A stretch of 64,000 nt of DNA from CAINVV01 sp036508555 (lineage in GTDB: Bacteria > Bacteroidota > Bacteroidia > Bacteroidales > Prolixibacteraceae): assembly GCA_036508555.1 (NCBI GenBank), contig DATCHD010000035.1, positions 81,279-145,278 of the forward strand. Reading direction: 5' to 3'. Positions 9,051 through 18,728 of this stretch are shown here, piece by piece (the stretch's first letter is position 1; each line of letters starts with the position of its first letter). Made by a program: the position numbers and the translations under genes. The notes beneath the pieces were generated by a model. It saw only the letters and a list, made by a program, of their open reading frames with translations. It ran no database searches and was not told the DNA's origin.

Positions 9051-9929
9051 ATGCAAAAACGCAATGCACTCGGCAGAGGTTTAGGTGCCCTGATTGATGA
9101 CTCCAACTCGCTTCGGGAGCAGAATCCTGTATCCAATGAAATTCTGATCTCCGAAATCGAAGCTAATCCGTTTCAACCGCGAGTCCACTTCGACGAAGAA
9201 GCACTGAATGAACTGGCAATTTCTATCAAGGAATTAGGTATCATTCAACCAATAACTCTCCGCAAACTGGACCAAAAAAGATACCAGATCATCGCAGGGG
9301 AGAGAAGATTCCGTGCTTCTAAATTGGCAGGCTTGACCACGATTCCTGCATTTGTCAGGGAGGCTGGTGACGAAGCCATGCTTGAACTTGCCCTCGTAGA
9401 AAACATCCAGCGGGAAGATCTGGATGCCATCGAGGTAGCCCTGAGCTATCAGCGTTTAATGGAAGAATGCAAACTAACGCAGGAAAATCTCAGCGACAGG
9501 GTAGGTAAGAAAAGGTCGACCATCTCCAACTACCTTCGACTGCTAAGATTGCCTGCCGTCATTCAGAAGGCCATCAGGGAACAGGAAATTACGATGGGAC
9601 ATGCGCGCGCCCTTATCAACATCTCTGATTCTGAGACCCAGGTAATGGTTTACCGTCAAGTGGTCAAATATGATTTTTCGGTACGCAAGACCGAAGAAAT
9701 CGTTCGTAAGCTAAGTGGTGGAGAAGCGGAGTCTCCGACGCCGGCTTCTTCAAAAACCGATTTGATTGTGCAAGAATTTGGTGACTTGAAGAAACATCTT
9801 GGTAAATATTTCTCTGCCAACATCGGACTGAAGATTAACGAAAAATACAAAGGTAAAATCGAAATTCCGTTCAAGGATTCCAAAGACCTCGAACGAATAA
9901 TAGGAATTTTTGACAGATTAGACTCATAG
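9051..9929 (+). CDS. parB: Chromosome partitioning protein ParB (Spo0J)
   Basis: A CTP-dependent DNA clamp that loads at parS. The 292-residue protein begins RNALGRGLGALI and carries NPFQPRVHFDEEAL, the CTP-binding GERRFRASKLAGL box (about residue 83) and NIQREDLDAIE. A helix-turn-helix follows in KLTQENLSDRVGKKRSTISNYLRLL, then the C-terminal dimerisation part. It follows parA closely and precedes a DUF5683 protein by 28 nt. Confidence 0.95.
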   Translation: MQKRNALGRGLGALIDDSNSLREQNPVSNEILISEIEANPFQPRVHFDEEALNELAISIKELGIIQPITLRKLDQKRYQIIAGERRFRASKLAGLTTIPAFVREAGDEAMLELALVENIQREDLDAIEVALSYQRLMEECKLTQENLSDRVGKKRSTISNYLRLLRLPAVIQKAIREQEITMGHARALINISDSETQVMVYRQVVKYDFSVRKTEEIVRKLSGGEAESPTPASSKTDLIVQEFGDLKKHLGKYFSANIGLKINEKYKGKIEIPFKDSKDLERIIGIFDRLDS

Positions 9930-9957
9930 TCAAATCTTTAATCTGAAAGAAACTATT

Positions 9958-10587
9958 TTGAAAGGATTTTTTGCAGCTATCATATTAATTATTTTATGCT
10001 TTAATTTGGAAGCACAGGAGTTCAGTGTCCCAAAAGACAGTCTGAAAATTTCTGTTTCAAAACAAAAAAAAGTACTTTCACCGAAGAAAGCTTCCATCTA
10101 TGCCGCATTATTTCCGGGTCTTGGACAAGTTTATAACGGCAAATACTGGAAACTTCCTATTGTATATGGAGGTTATGCAGGTTTAATTTATGTATTGGGC
10201 TGGAACAACAACAACTACAACGACTATTTTGAAGCATACAAAACCATGTCCAAATATCAGACTGTTGATCAGATGAGTCTGGCAGATAAAAATTATCTGA
10301 ACGACCTTTTTAAGATCCCTTACTGGAATCTGAACGTCAATCCGTCCCGCTTCGCAACATTCAAAACACAGCTAAGTACAGGGAAGGATTTTTACAGGAG
10401 GAGCAGGGATATGAGCATTATCATGATTGCCGCTTTGCATGTTTTGAGTATCATTGATGCAAGTGTTGATGCCAATCTATTTGATTTTGAGATCAATGAC
10501 GATTTAAGTATGCGTCTTAATCCGATGCCGGTGACTTATGGAAATGGTCCGCAGGTGATAGGACTTAATATTGCATTTAATTTTTAA
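9958..10587 (+). CDS. DUF5683 family exported/membrane protein
   Basis: A 209-residue protein with an N-terminal signal segment (FFAAIILIILCFNLEAQ) and the DUF5683 core KASIYAALFPGLGQVYNGKYW followed by hydrophobic stretches. Function is unknown; the family is common in Bacteroidota, often next to parB and a lytic transglycosylase as here, which suggests a cell-envelope or division role. The only start that keeps the whole signal peptide is TTG at 9958, which is unusual but supported by the clear hydrophobic N-terminus. Confidence 0.8.
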   Translation: MKGFFAAIILIILCFNLEAQEFSVPKDSLKISVSKQKKVLSPKKASIYAALFPGLGQVYNGKYWKLPIVYGGYAGLIYVLGWNNNNYNDYFEAYKTMSKYQTVDQMSLADKNYLNDLFKIPYWNLNVNPSRFATFKTQLSTGKDFYRRSRDMSIIMIAALHVLSIIDASVDANLFDFEINDDLSMRLNPMPVTYGNGPQVIGLNIAFNF

Positions 10588-10600
10588 CTTTGGAATTACT

Positions 10601-12259
10601 ATGCTAATAAAATTAAACATACTCATTTTTGCCATTCTGGCTCAGACCGTAATCGCTTTTGCGCAGAAACCTTCTAAGACTCTTTCTGCCGAAGAAGAAC
10701 AAAAAATTTGGGCAACGGATTCAGTTGGGAATAAGATGGCGGACAAGATGGTGAATGAAAATCTGAATCTTTTTGTCTCTGACAAACTTGATTCGCTCGT
10801 AAACACCTGGTACGTCAAAAATGCTTTTGTGTACGACAAGAGCGAATTTAATTCACTTCCTGAAGAAATCAAGACCTACCTACCTGACACCGTGTACATC
10901 AATCGCCTTCAGGCCATTGACTCATTCCTGCCACTTCCCTATAACGAAACAGTTCGCAATTTTATCGGGCTTTATACCATTCGCAAACGTGAGCTAACTT
11001 CCTATATCTACGGATTGTCGAACTATTACTTTCCTATTTTCGAGGAAGCTCTCGAAAGATACCAGCTTCCACATGAATTAAAATATTTGCCCATTATCGA
11101 GTCTGCTCTTAATCCTAAGGCATTTTCCCGGGCCGGAGCATCCGGATTGTGGCAATTTATGATCGGAACAGCCAAATTATATGGTTTGGAAGTCAACTCC
11201 TACATCGATGAGCGGAATGATCCAATTAAATCTTCTGATGCTGCTGCAAGATATCTGCGTGATCTTTATGCCATTTACGGCGACTGGCACCTTGTCATTG
11301 CCGCTTACAATTGTGGACCCGGGAACATCAACAAGGCCGTCAGACGCAATGGCGGACAACAAAATTACTGGGCAATTTATTATTCTCTTCCCAGAGAAAC
11401 CAGGGGATATATTCCTGTTTTTATTGCGGCGTCCTATATGATGCATTACGGCAATGAGCACATGTTGAAAGCTGCAGAGCCCAGGTTTAAAACATTGACA
11501 GACACGATCGAGGTTCACAATTATCTAAACTTCGAACAACTTGCTGCTGTCATGAATATTTCAGTCGAAGAACTCAGGCAACTCAATCCACAGTACAGGC
11601 GTGACATCGTTCCTGCCAGACCTGAGAAACCTTATCTGCTGAAATTACCTTCGGAAAAAATTTCAGCTTTCATAGACAACCAAGTCCAGATTTTTGCTTA
11701 TGAAAGGGAAAGATATTTCCCTAATAACCAGCTGGTTCCACTTAAAAATGTACGTTCGCGTGGATCAAAAACTAATTATGCAGGTGCAGCAGGCATGAAA
11801 GAGATCACTCATGTTGTTGCTTCGGGGGATAATCTGGGATCTATTGCCAGTAAATACAGGGTCTCAATTGACGACTTGAAAGAGTGGAACAGTTTCCGGA
11901 AGAAGACCCTGCAGATTGGTCAGCACGTCATAGTCTATGCTCCTTCAAAAACATTAAAGATTCAGGAAGCCAAGATAGAAAAGTCCAAAGCTGATCAGCC
12001 TTCACTTGCAAACAATTCTTCTCCTGAAACGAAAAAAGTTGAGACAGCTTCTATGGCTTCATCAACTGCTCAGGCCGGCAAAGAAACTACTACTTCTGAG
12101 GAATTCATCTTATATACGGTTCAAATCGGTGACAGCCTTTTCACTATTGCAAAAAAATTCCCCGGAATAACAGATGCTGATCTGATAGCCTATAACAAAA
12201 TCCGCAACGTCAGAGGCCTCTATCCTGGACAACAGATTAAGATTCCTAAAAGAGCCTGA
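10601..12259 (+). CDS. Membrane-bound lytic murein transglycosylase D-like, two LysM domains
   Basis: Cleaves peptidoglycan glycan strands in the periplasm. The 552-residue protein has a signal peptide ending near AFAQ and a GH23 SLT domain with catalytic Glu in LPIIESALNPKAFS (about residue 166), then GASGLWQFM. Two C-terminal LysM peptidoglycan-binding repeats follow at about residues 402-446 (VASGDNLGSIASKYRVS) and 504-550 (VQIGDSLFTIAKKF). The ATG at 10601 is chosen over 10571, because the upstream one overlaps the preceding gene and adds residues before the signal peptide. The region between the LysM repeats is Ser/Thr/Lys-rich linker. Confidence 0.92.
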   Translation: MLIKLNILIFAILAQTVIAFAQKPSKTLSAEEEQKIWATDSVGNKMADKMVNENLNLFVSDKLDSLVNTWYVKNAFVYDKSEFNSLPEEIKTYLPDTVYINRLQAIDSFLPLPYNETVRNFIGLYTIRKRELTSYIYGLSNYYFPIFEEALERYQLPHELKYLPIIESALNPKAFSRAGASGLWQFMIGTAKLYGLEVNSYIDERNDPIKSSDAAARYLRDLYAIYGDWHLVIAAYNCGPGNINKAVRRNGGQQNYWAIYYSLPRETRGYIPVFIAASYMMHYGNEHMLKAAEPRFKTLTDTIEVHNYLNFEQLAAVMNISVEELRQLNPQYRRDIVPARPEKPYLLKLPSEKISAFIDNQVQIFAYERERYFPNNQLVPLKNVRSRGSKTNYAGAAGMKEITHVVASGDNLGSIASKYRVSIDDLKEWNSFRKKTLQIGQHVIVYAPSKTLKIQEAKIEKSKADQPSLANNSSPETKKVETASMASSTAQAGKETTTSEEFILYTVQIGDSLFTIAKKFPGITDADLIAYNKIRNVRGLYPGQQIKIPKRA

Positions 12260-12264
12260 GGCAT

Positions 12265-12651
12265 TTACTGACCCTGTCCTTTGAACTGGGTACGCAAGGC
12301 AACACTATCAACCAGGTAAGGAGTATCTCCCCTCCAGGGTAAAGTCGAATTCTTCTGGGAATAATGAACAACTACACTTTCACCCTGCAGCTTTTCAATT
12401 TTCCTTGCGACCTCTTCATCGGTGACTGAGAAGAAAAATTTTTCAGATGCGATTGCCATGTTTGTGGTCGACTGGACACTGCTCAGAATAATCTCACCTT
12501 CATAGGTCTTAAAGAGTGAACCCCTGCTCGAGAATTTTTGTAACAATCCTGCACGGTATCCTTCGCTGTAGTCAAAGAAGTATTTCCAGTAGATGAATGA
12601 GCCGACGAAAAGAACCAGTACGATCAGAAGCCGGGTTAAAAATTTTCTCAT
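12265..12651 (-). CDS. Conserved hypothetical membrane-anchored protein
   Basis: A 128-residue protein with one N-terminal membrane helix (LLIVLVLFVGSFIYWKYFF) and a soluble beta-rich part containing YRAGLLQKFSSRGSLFKTYEGEI. The pattern is a conserved small Bacteroidota protein of unknown function; it has none of the domains expected of any enzyme. It converges on the transglycosylase gene with a 5-nt gap, which leaves little room for a terminator. Confidence 0.75.
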   Translation of the reverse strand: MRKFLTRLLIVLVLFVGSFIYWKYFFDYSEGYRAGLLQKFSSRGSLFKTYEGEIILSSVQSTTNMAIASEKFFFSVTDEEVARKIEKLQGESVVVHYSQKNSTLPWRGDTPYLVDSVALRTQFKGQGQ

Positions 12652-12791
12652 TTGTGTACAGATTTATGAACCAAATTTAGCATTAAATACTGTTATGCCG
12701 ATTCAAAAGATTATATGCAGTTAAAATCATAGAGGATACTTGTCATATGACAGAAAAGACGAATTTTACGGATAATTTTAAAAACAAAAAA

Positions 12792-14477
12792 ATGAGCGAC
12801 GATAAGCAAATTATATTTTCGATGTACAAGGTGAGTAAGACCTACCCGCCTCAAAAACAAGTCATTAAAGATATTTCCCTCTCCTTTTTCCTTGGCGCCA
12901 AGATTGGCATCATCGGCTTGAACGGTTCAGGAAAATCAACCCTGTTAAAAATAATTGCAGGTATAGAGAAAGATTTCAATGGAGAGCTGGCCTTTTCGCC
13001 CGGTTATACGGTGGGACATCTATCCCAGGATCCCCAGCTGGATCCGACTAAAACTGTGATGGGAATCGTACAGGAGGGAGCCCAGGAAATTGTAGATTTA
13101 CTTGCAGAGTTCGAAAATATCAATCTGCAATTTGGGCTGCCTGAAGTTTATGAGGATCCTGATAAGATGGACAAACTCATGGACCGTCAGGCGAAACTTC
13201 AGGAAAAGATAGATGCGACGGATGCCTGGAACCTGGACAATAAACTGGAGAGAGCCATGGATGCATTGCGTTGTCCAGACGGTGACACACCAGTTACAGT
13301 TCTCTCTGGAGGGGAAAGACGTAGGGTAGCTTTGTGCAGGCTTCTTTTGAAGCAACCCGATATACTGTTGCTGGACGAGCCAACTAACCACCTGGATGCA
13401 GAGTCGATCGACTGGCTGGAGCAACACTTGCAGCAATATCCTGGAACTGTTATCTGTATCACGCACGACCGTTACTTCCTGGATAATGTAGCCGGCTGGA
13501 TTCTTGAACTGGATCGCGGTGAAGGTATCCCGTGGAAAGGGAACTATTCCAGCTGGCTGGAACAGAAACAGAAACGTCTGGAAATGGAAGAGAAGGGTAT
13601 ATCCAAACGCCGCAAGACCCTTGAACGGGAATTGGAATGGGTAAGGATGAGTCCGAAGGCCAGACAGGCTAAATCCAAGGCCAGATTGGGAGCCTATGAA
13701 AAACTTCTCAACGAGGATGTCAAACAAAAAGAGGATAAACTGGAACTGTTCATTCCTAACGGTCCCCGATTAGGTGATAAGGTTATCGTCGCCGAGCAAG
13801 TTTCCAAGGGTTATGGCGAACGGTTGCTTTTCGAGAACCTGAGTTTCACACTTCCTCCTAACGGTATTGTAGGTGTAATCGGTCCTAACGGGGCAGGGAA
13901 AACAACTCTTTTCAGGATGATTATGGGGATGGAGAATTCTGATTCCGGGACTTTCACGGTCGGTGAAACGGTAAAGATTGGATACGCGGACCAGTCGCAT
14001 GCTGAGATCGATAATGAAAAAACCGTTTATCAGGTTTTATCTGGCGGAACGGATGAAGTGATGGTTGCTGGCAGAATGATTAATGCCAGGGCTTATGTGT
14101 CAAGATTCAATTTCAGCGGCTCTGATCAGGAGAAAAAGTGCGGAGTCTTGTCGGGCGGTGAAAGAAACAGACTTCATCTGGCGCTAACGCTGAAATCGGG
14201 GGCCAATGTGCTTCTGCTCGATGAGCCCACCAATGATATTGACGTGAATACACTTCGGGCATTGGAAGAAGGTCTTGATAGTTTTGCAGGTTGCTGCGTG
14301 GTTATTTCGCACGACCGCTGGTTCCTCGACCGGATCGCTACGCACATTCTTGCATTTGAAGGAGATTCTCAGATATATTTCTTTGAAGGAAGCTATTCGG
14401 AATACGAGGAAAACAAGAAGAAGCGTCTGGGAGACTCAACTCCTCACAGGATCCGATACAAAAAACTGGTCGGATAA
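12792..14477 (+). CDS. ettA: ABC-F translation factor, EttA type
   Basis: A cytosolic ribosome-binding ATPase that gates the first peptide bond according to energy state. The 561-residue protein has two ATPase domains: GLNGSGKST / LSGGERRRVAL / LLLDEPTNHLD and GPNGAGKTT / LSGGERNRLHL / LLLDEPTNDID, with the charged P-site linker between them. The start at 12792 (MSDDKQIIFSMYKVSKTYPP) is the family N-terminus; a longer in-frame start at 12747 adds 15 unrelated residues. There are no membrane segments, so it is not a transporter. The upstream gap of about 140 nt is AT-rich. Confidence 0.93.
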   Translation: MSDDKQIIFSMYKVSKTYPPQKQVIKDISLSFFLGAKIGIIGLNGSGKSTLLKIIAGIEKDFNGELAFSPGYTVGHLSQDPQLDPTKTVMGIVQEGAQEIVDLLAEFENINLQFGLPEVYEDPDKMDKLMDRQAKLQEKIDATDAWNLDNKLERAMDALRCPDGDTPVTVLSGGERRRVALCRLLLKQPDILLLDEPTNHLDAESIDWLEQHLQQYPGTVICITHDRYFLDNVAGWILELDRGEGIPWKGNYSSWLEQKQKRLEMEEKGISKRRKTLERELEWVRMSPKARQAKSKARLGAYEKLLNEDVKQKEDKLELFIPNGPRLGDKVIVAEQVSKGYGERLLFENLSFTLPPNGIVGVIGPNGAGKTTLFRMIMGMENSDSGTFTVGETVKIGYADQSHAEIDNEKTVYQVLSGGTDEVMVAGRMINARAYVSRFNFSGSDQEKKCGVLSGGERNRLHLALTLKSGANVLLLDEPTNDIDVNTLRALEEGLDSFAGCCVVISHDRWFLDRIATHILAFEGDSQIYFFEGSYSEYEENKKKRLGDSTPHRIRYKKLVG

Positions 14478-14556
14478 TAATAAAATATTCACTATTTTTG
14501 CGCTGTTAATAGTTATTAGTAGTAGTTTGTTCCACCCCGGTAGCCTCTTTTCGCGT

Positions 14557-15369
14557 TTATAAAGATGCTACTAACTCGCGGATAATAAGACTCATTTTAG
14601 GCTCTGCCCGCATGGCGATAGCTTGAACTTCTTCGTGAGAAATCTCAACAATATGCCCTGGTACTCCACTATCGGTTATGATTGAAATACCAAATACAGA
14701 CATACTCATGTGTCGGGCCACAATCACTTCAGGCACCGTCGACATTCCGATGGCATCACCACCGATAATTCTAAACATCTTATATTCAGCCGGCGTTTCA
14801 AAAGTTGGTCCGGGGACGCCTACATATACACCTTCCTTCAGCTCGATGCGATTTTGCAGGGCAATTTTCAGTGCCAGATTTCGAAGATGAAGATCATACG
14901 GCTGACTCATATCCGGAAATCTTGGACCCAAATCATTCAGATTTTTGCCTGTCAGCGGATTATCCCCAAACATGTTAATATGGTCGTTAATCATCATCAC
15001 ATCACCAACTTTATAGGTGGGATTGAGTCCGCCACTGGCATTGGAAACAAAAAGTGTCTTGATGCCCATTGCCTTCATCACCCTAACCGGGAAGGTAACC
15101 TCTTGCATGGAGTACCCTTCATAATAGTGAAACCGGCCCTGCATGGCGATGACATTTTTACCACCCAGCTGACCAAAAATCAGCTGACCTTTGTGTCCTT
15201 CCACCGTTGAAATCGGAAAATTTGGGATTTCTGAATAAGGTAAAGAATGTTCGACCTTAATTTCTTTTACCAGTCCACCCAAACCTGTACCAAGAATGAT
15301 GGCGATTTCTGCATTAAATTTTGTTCTTTCGAGAATGTAATTCGAAGTTGCTTTTATTTTCTCCAACAT
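14557..15369 (-). CDS. punA: Purine-nucleoside phosphorylase
   Basis: Splits purine nucleosides with phosphate to base and ribose-1-phosphate for salvage. The 270-residue protein carries IILGTGLGGL near residue 25, the GHKGQLIFGQLGG segment, and the substrate-loop GVPGPTFETPAEYKMFR typical of trimeric PNP. Its first 56 nt overlap the end of lpxK in another frame, and the two genes are commonly adjacent in Bacteroidota. It converges on ettA with an 80-nt gap that shows no clear hairpin. Confidence 0.94.
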   Translation of the reverse strand: MLEKIKATSNYILERTKFNAEIAIILGTGLGGLVKEIKVEHSLPYSEIPNFPISTVEGHKGQLIFGQLGGKNVIAMQGRFHYYEGYSMQEVTFPVRVMKAMGIKTLFVSNASGGLNPTYKVGDVMMINDHINMFGDNPLTGKNLNDLGPRFPDMSQPYDLHLRNLALKIALQNRIELKEGVYVGVPGPTFETPAEYKMFRIIGGDAIGMSTVPEVIVARHMSMSVFGISIITDSGVPGHIVEISHEEVQAIAMRAEPKMSLIIRELVASL

Positions 15370-16411
15370 ATTTTAGAATTTTCTTATCGAATTCATTCTC
15401 AGTCTGATTGACGAACCTGATTTCGATTGGAATGTAATACAAGTTTGCGGTAACTATTTCAGGCAGATTCTCAATCTCCAAAATACGGAAAGTGTCCTTT
15501 TCTGTTGTAACAATGATTTTTCTGGTTGCAGCCATGGACTCATATTGAGTCGCGATTTTCTCCAGATCGTTAAGCGAGAAAGAATAATGGTCTGGGAAAG
15601 CAGCAGACACAACAGAATTCGTCATTCTAAGAAGTTTGTCTCTCAAAGGTTGTGGATTAGCAACTCCCGTCAAAAGAAGGATCCCGGTATCCGGGTCAAT
15701 TGAAAATTTTTCCACAGCAACCTTCTCTGGGAATACCGGTGTCAGTAAACCATATTTAATCCGTGAAAAATAGAGATCCTGGTAAGGCCAGATATGCAGG
15801 TCTTTGGTAATAATCCGCTCCTCGATAGGCTTGATTTCCCTTGGACATTTTGTGACTATGATGATGTTGGCACGATCTCTGTTGGAAGCCGGTTCACGCA
15901 AGCGACCCAGTGGGAGAAGATCATCCTCGGTAATCATTCTTGAAAAATCTATCAGCAGAATGTTGATGGATGGTGTCACATACCGGTGCTGGAAGGCGTC
16001 GTCCAGGATAATAATGTCAGGCCTTCTTTCGCTTAACTCCAATATCTTTTCTATTCCCCGCACCCTCTTCTCATCTACAGCCACCATGACCGAAGGAAAC
16101 TTCATTTTTATCTGCTTCGGTTCATCGCCAACCTGTTTCACGGTCGAGGTGGTTTCAACAACCAGAAAACCCCGGCTTTTACGTTTATATCCCCGGCTTA
16201 ACACGGCAACATCAAATTTTTTGCTCAAAAGTGCAATCAAATGTTCAGTATGCGGCGTCTTTCCTGTTCCACCTACCGTGATATTACCAACCGAAATCAC
16301 GGGTACCTCAAACTCTCTGGTACGTAAAATATTCAGATTAAAAAGCATGTTACGAAAGTTGACCGCCATTCCGTAAAACAAAGAGAATATGTATAGTACA
16401 AGTTTCTTCAA
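15314..16411 (-). CDS. lpxK: Tetraacyldisaccharide 4'-kinase
   Basis: Phosphorylates the lipid A precursor at the inner membrane, so the cell makes lipid A. The 365-residue protein has an N-terminal hydrophobic helix, the P-loop VGNITVGGTGKTPH (about residue 45), SRGYKRKSRGF, and LDDAFQHRYV (about 145). The C-terminus runs 56 nt into punA, longer than a usual 4-nt coupling. It begins 5 nt after the sppA stop, giving an operon sppA-lpxK-punA. Confidence 0.94.
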   Translation of the reverse strand: MKKLVLYIFSLFYGMAVNFRNMLFNLNILRTREFEVPVISVGNITVGGTGKTPHTEHLIALLSKKFDVAVLSRGYKRKSRGFLVVETTSTVKQVGDEPKQIKMKFPSVMVAVDEKRVRGIEKILELSERRPDIIILDDAFQHRYVTPSINILLIDFSRMITEDDLLPLGRLREPASNRDRANIIIVTKCPREIKPIEERIITKDLHIWPYQDLYFSRIKYGLLTPVFPEKVAVEKFSIDPDTGILLLTGVANPQPLRDKLLRMTNSVVSAAFPDHYSFSLNDLEKIATQYESMAATRKIIVTTEKDTFRILEIENLPEIVTANLYYIPIEIRFVNQTENEFDKKILKYVGENKSNFELHSRKNKI

Positions 16412-16416
16412 GATAT

Positions 16417-18198
16417 TTAATTTATATCAACATTAAAAGGCATACGCGTATAGATTCCTTTGGCATTGGCCTCCCGTGAGAAATTTTTCCAGTAATCGTA
16501 GGTCTTGCCCATGACAGATTCCATCATTTTCGCTTGCATCCTGACCGAGAAATTCTTCAAAATTTCGGTAAAAGGATCTTTTAACTTCGGAAGCTCTTTA
16601 ATCCTGTATTCCTTAATACCGGCCTTATCTGCAGCTATTTTCAGGGCTTCCTTCAGTCCGCCGAAGTCATCTATCAGGTGATTCGTCTTTGCATTTACCC
16701 CGCTCCAGACCCTTCCCTGTCCGATTGAGTCAACTGAGGCGGTACTCATTTTACGACCATCCGCAACGTGAGAAAGAAAGATTCCATAAGTACTTTCCAC
16801 ATAACTTTGCATGAGGTTTGTCTCGAACGGAGTCATTTTCCTGGTAATGGAAGGCATATCTGAGTGTTCATTGGTCATGACCCGATCGAAAGTGATGCCG
16901 ATCTTGTTATTCAGCAATTCCCCAAAATTCGGAATGGTACCGAAGACACCTATTGAGCCGGTGATTGTTGTGGGACTGGCGACAATAACGGCAGCTGGTG
17001 TAGAAATGTAATATCCTCCTGAGGCCGCGTAATCTCCCATAGAAACCACGACAGGCTTAACTTCCTGAGCCAGTTTAACTTCTCTCCAAATCACTTCGGA
17101 ACCGAAAGCAGAGCCCCCCGGAGAGTTAACTCTTAAAACTATGGCTTTCACGGTAGTGTCTATACGGGCTTCGCGGATTCCCTGAGAAACATCCTTTGAG
17201 TTAATATCATGGGGACTACTTCCTGAACCCGTATCTATTTCTCCTTCAGCATATACCACGGCAATTTTTGCCTTGATCAATGCTTTTGCCTTGCTCTCAG
17301 CCGGAATCTTGTCGTATTCGGAAATTGTGACGATCGGAATGTCGGCATTGACCTTTAAACCTGAAAGTGACCTCAAATCTGCCAGTACCTGATCTCTATA
17401 TTTAAGATTATCGAAGAAATGAACCTTTTTTGCAGTTTCCGCGGTACGGAATGTCATCACTGAATTGGCATATTCGTTCAACTGATCGATGGAGATTTTC
17501 CTGGCATCAGAAATCTGTTTCAGCACGTGATTCCAGATTGTCGCCAGGTATAAGGTTGTTTGTTCCTTACTCGCCGGACTCATTTTTTCGTACAAGTAAG
17601 GTTCGACGGCAGATTTGAATTTGTTGTCTTTACCACGAACAACCTGCATTTCAATCCCAAACTTATCCAGGGCTTTTTTGAAAAAGGTATGTTCTGCGCT
17701 TAGTCCTCTGAAATCAAACATTCCAACCGGATTTAACATCAGACTGTCGGCAACTGAAGCCAGATAATAGGCTTTCTGGGATATCGCATCTGAATAAGCA
17801 TAAATAAATTTACCGCTGGTCTTAAAGTCGACCAAGGCATTTCTGATCTCTTCCGTAGTGGCAAAGCCAGCACCGATTTCGGATAGTTCAAGGTAAATTC
17901 CCTTGATATTGCTGTCAGTTTTCGCCTGTGCGATAACATGAAATATTTGATTTAATCCGGTGGTGATCGATCGCTCCATCCCTGGAATCTCAATATCCTC
18001 AAAAGGATTATTTGATTTTCGCTCAACAATCCGGTTATCTAATTTCAAAATAAGCAAAGAATTCTCCTTGACTGATACTTTTGGTTCACCGAGTGTAGCA
18101 AGGGAAGAGACCAGGCCTGCCAACATCAAAAAAAAGATTAAGGTCGCTACCAGAATAGCAGCAAGTGAGGCTAAGAATGCTTTCCAGAAAAATTTCAT
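16417..18198 (-). CDS. sppA: Signal peptide peptidase SppA, 67K type (S49)
   Basis: A membrane serine protease that degrades cleaved signal peptides. The 593-residue protein has one N-terminal membrane helix and the tandem S49 fold: the general-base Lys in FKSAVEPYLYEKMSP (about residue 194) and the nucleophile Ser in GDYAASGGYYIS (about 394). NSPGGSAFGSE also marks the second domain. Length is typical of the two-domain form. It is transcribed divergently from folK across a 50-bp gap. Confidence 0.93.
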   Translation of the reverse strand: MKFFWKAFLASLAAILVATLIFFLMLAGLVSSLATLGEPKVSVKENSLLILKLDNRIVERKSNNPFEDIEIPGMERSITTGLNQIFHVIAQAKTDSNIKGIYLELSEIGAGFATTEEIRNALVDFKTSGKFIYAYSDAISQKAYYLASVADSLMLNPVGMFDFRGLSAEHTFFKKALDKFGIEMQVVRGKDNKFKSAVEPYLYEKMSPASKEQTTLYLATIWNHVLKQISDARKISIDQLNEYANSVMTFRTAETAKKVHFFDNLKYRDQVLADLRSLSGLKVNADIPIVTISEYDKIPAESKAKALIKAKIAVVYAEGEIDTGSGSSPHDINSKDVSQGIREARIDTTVKAIVLRVNSPGGSAFGSEVIWREVKLAQEVKPVVVSMGDYAASGGYYISTPAAVIVASPTTITGSIGVFGTIPNFGELLNNKIGITFDRVMTNEHSDMPSITRKMTPFETNLMQSYVESTYGIFLSHVADGRKMSTASVDSIGQGRVWSGVNAKTNHLIDDFGGLKEALKIAADKAGIKEYRIKELPKLKDPFTEILKNFSVRMQAKMMESVMGKTYDYWKNFSREANAKGIYTRMPFNVDIN

Positions 18199-18234
18199 AC
18201 GTGGATTAAGTTTAAATTATAATTTTATCGATCT

Positions 18235-18242
18235 CAAATATA
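18235..18242 (-). promoter_or_regulatory. Possible -7 promoter box for sppA-lpxK-punA
   Basis: Read on the minus strand, TATATTTG fits TAnnTTTG and lies 36 nt upstream of the sppA ATG, in the short divergent gap with folK. No -33 match is seen, so this is weak evidence. Confidence 0.35.
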
Positions 18243-18248
18243 CACACT

Positions 18249-18728
18249 ATGTCGTTAGTTTTTCTCATTTTAGGCGGAAATAGAGGAAATACAGAGGAAA
18301 TATTTTTACAGGCCATCGATTTGGTAACCAGCAATATTGGTCCGATAACTGTAAGATCCTCCCTTTATAAAAGTGATCCATGGGGATTTGATTCAGATGT
18401 ATTTATGAATCAAGTAATTACAGTCCGAACCGACTTGTCACCACAAGACCTGCTGGCTCAGATACAACATATTGAAAATCAACTTGGTCGTGTAAGAATC
18501 AGCCAGGATTATGAAGCCCGCACTATTGACATCGACCTACTTTACTTTGACAATCTGGTATTTAGCAGTTCAGACCTGACTATACCGCATCCGCGGATTG
18601 CCGACCGGAAATTTGTCCTCATTCCACTTGCTGAGGTAGCACCGGATCTGACGGATCCTGATACCGGAATGACTGTTCAAGAGATGTTGCTAAAGTGCAA
18701 AGATACTTCCGGAGTTTGGCTCATTTAG
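18249..18728 (+). CDS. folK: 2-amino-4-hydroxy-6-hydroxymethyldihydropteridine diphosphokinase
   Basis: Transfers pyrophosphate from ATP to the pterin in folate synthesis. The 159-residue protein has LGGNRGNTEE at the N-terminus, SSLYKSDPWGF, the HPPK signature region RTIDIDLLYFDN and IPHPRIADRKFVLIPLAEVAPD. The stop overlaps the convergent upp stop by 4 nt. It is monofunctional, not fused to FolP or a deoxynucleoside kinase. Confidence 0.95.
   Translation: MSLVFLILGGNRGNTEEIFLQAIDLVTSNIGPITVRSSLYKSDPWGFDSDVFMNQVITVRTDLSPQDLLAQIQHIENQLGRVRISQDYEARTIDIDLLYFDNLVFSSSDLTIPHPRIADRKFVLIPLAEVAPDLTDPDTGMTVQEMLLKCKDTSGVWLI

Noticed and set aside
13098..13727. 209-residue minus-strand open frame
   Set aside because: Antisense to ettA; low-complexity Phe/Leu-rich translation typical of a shadow frame.
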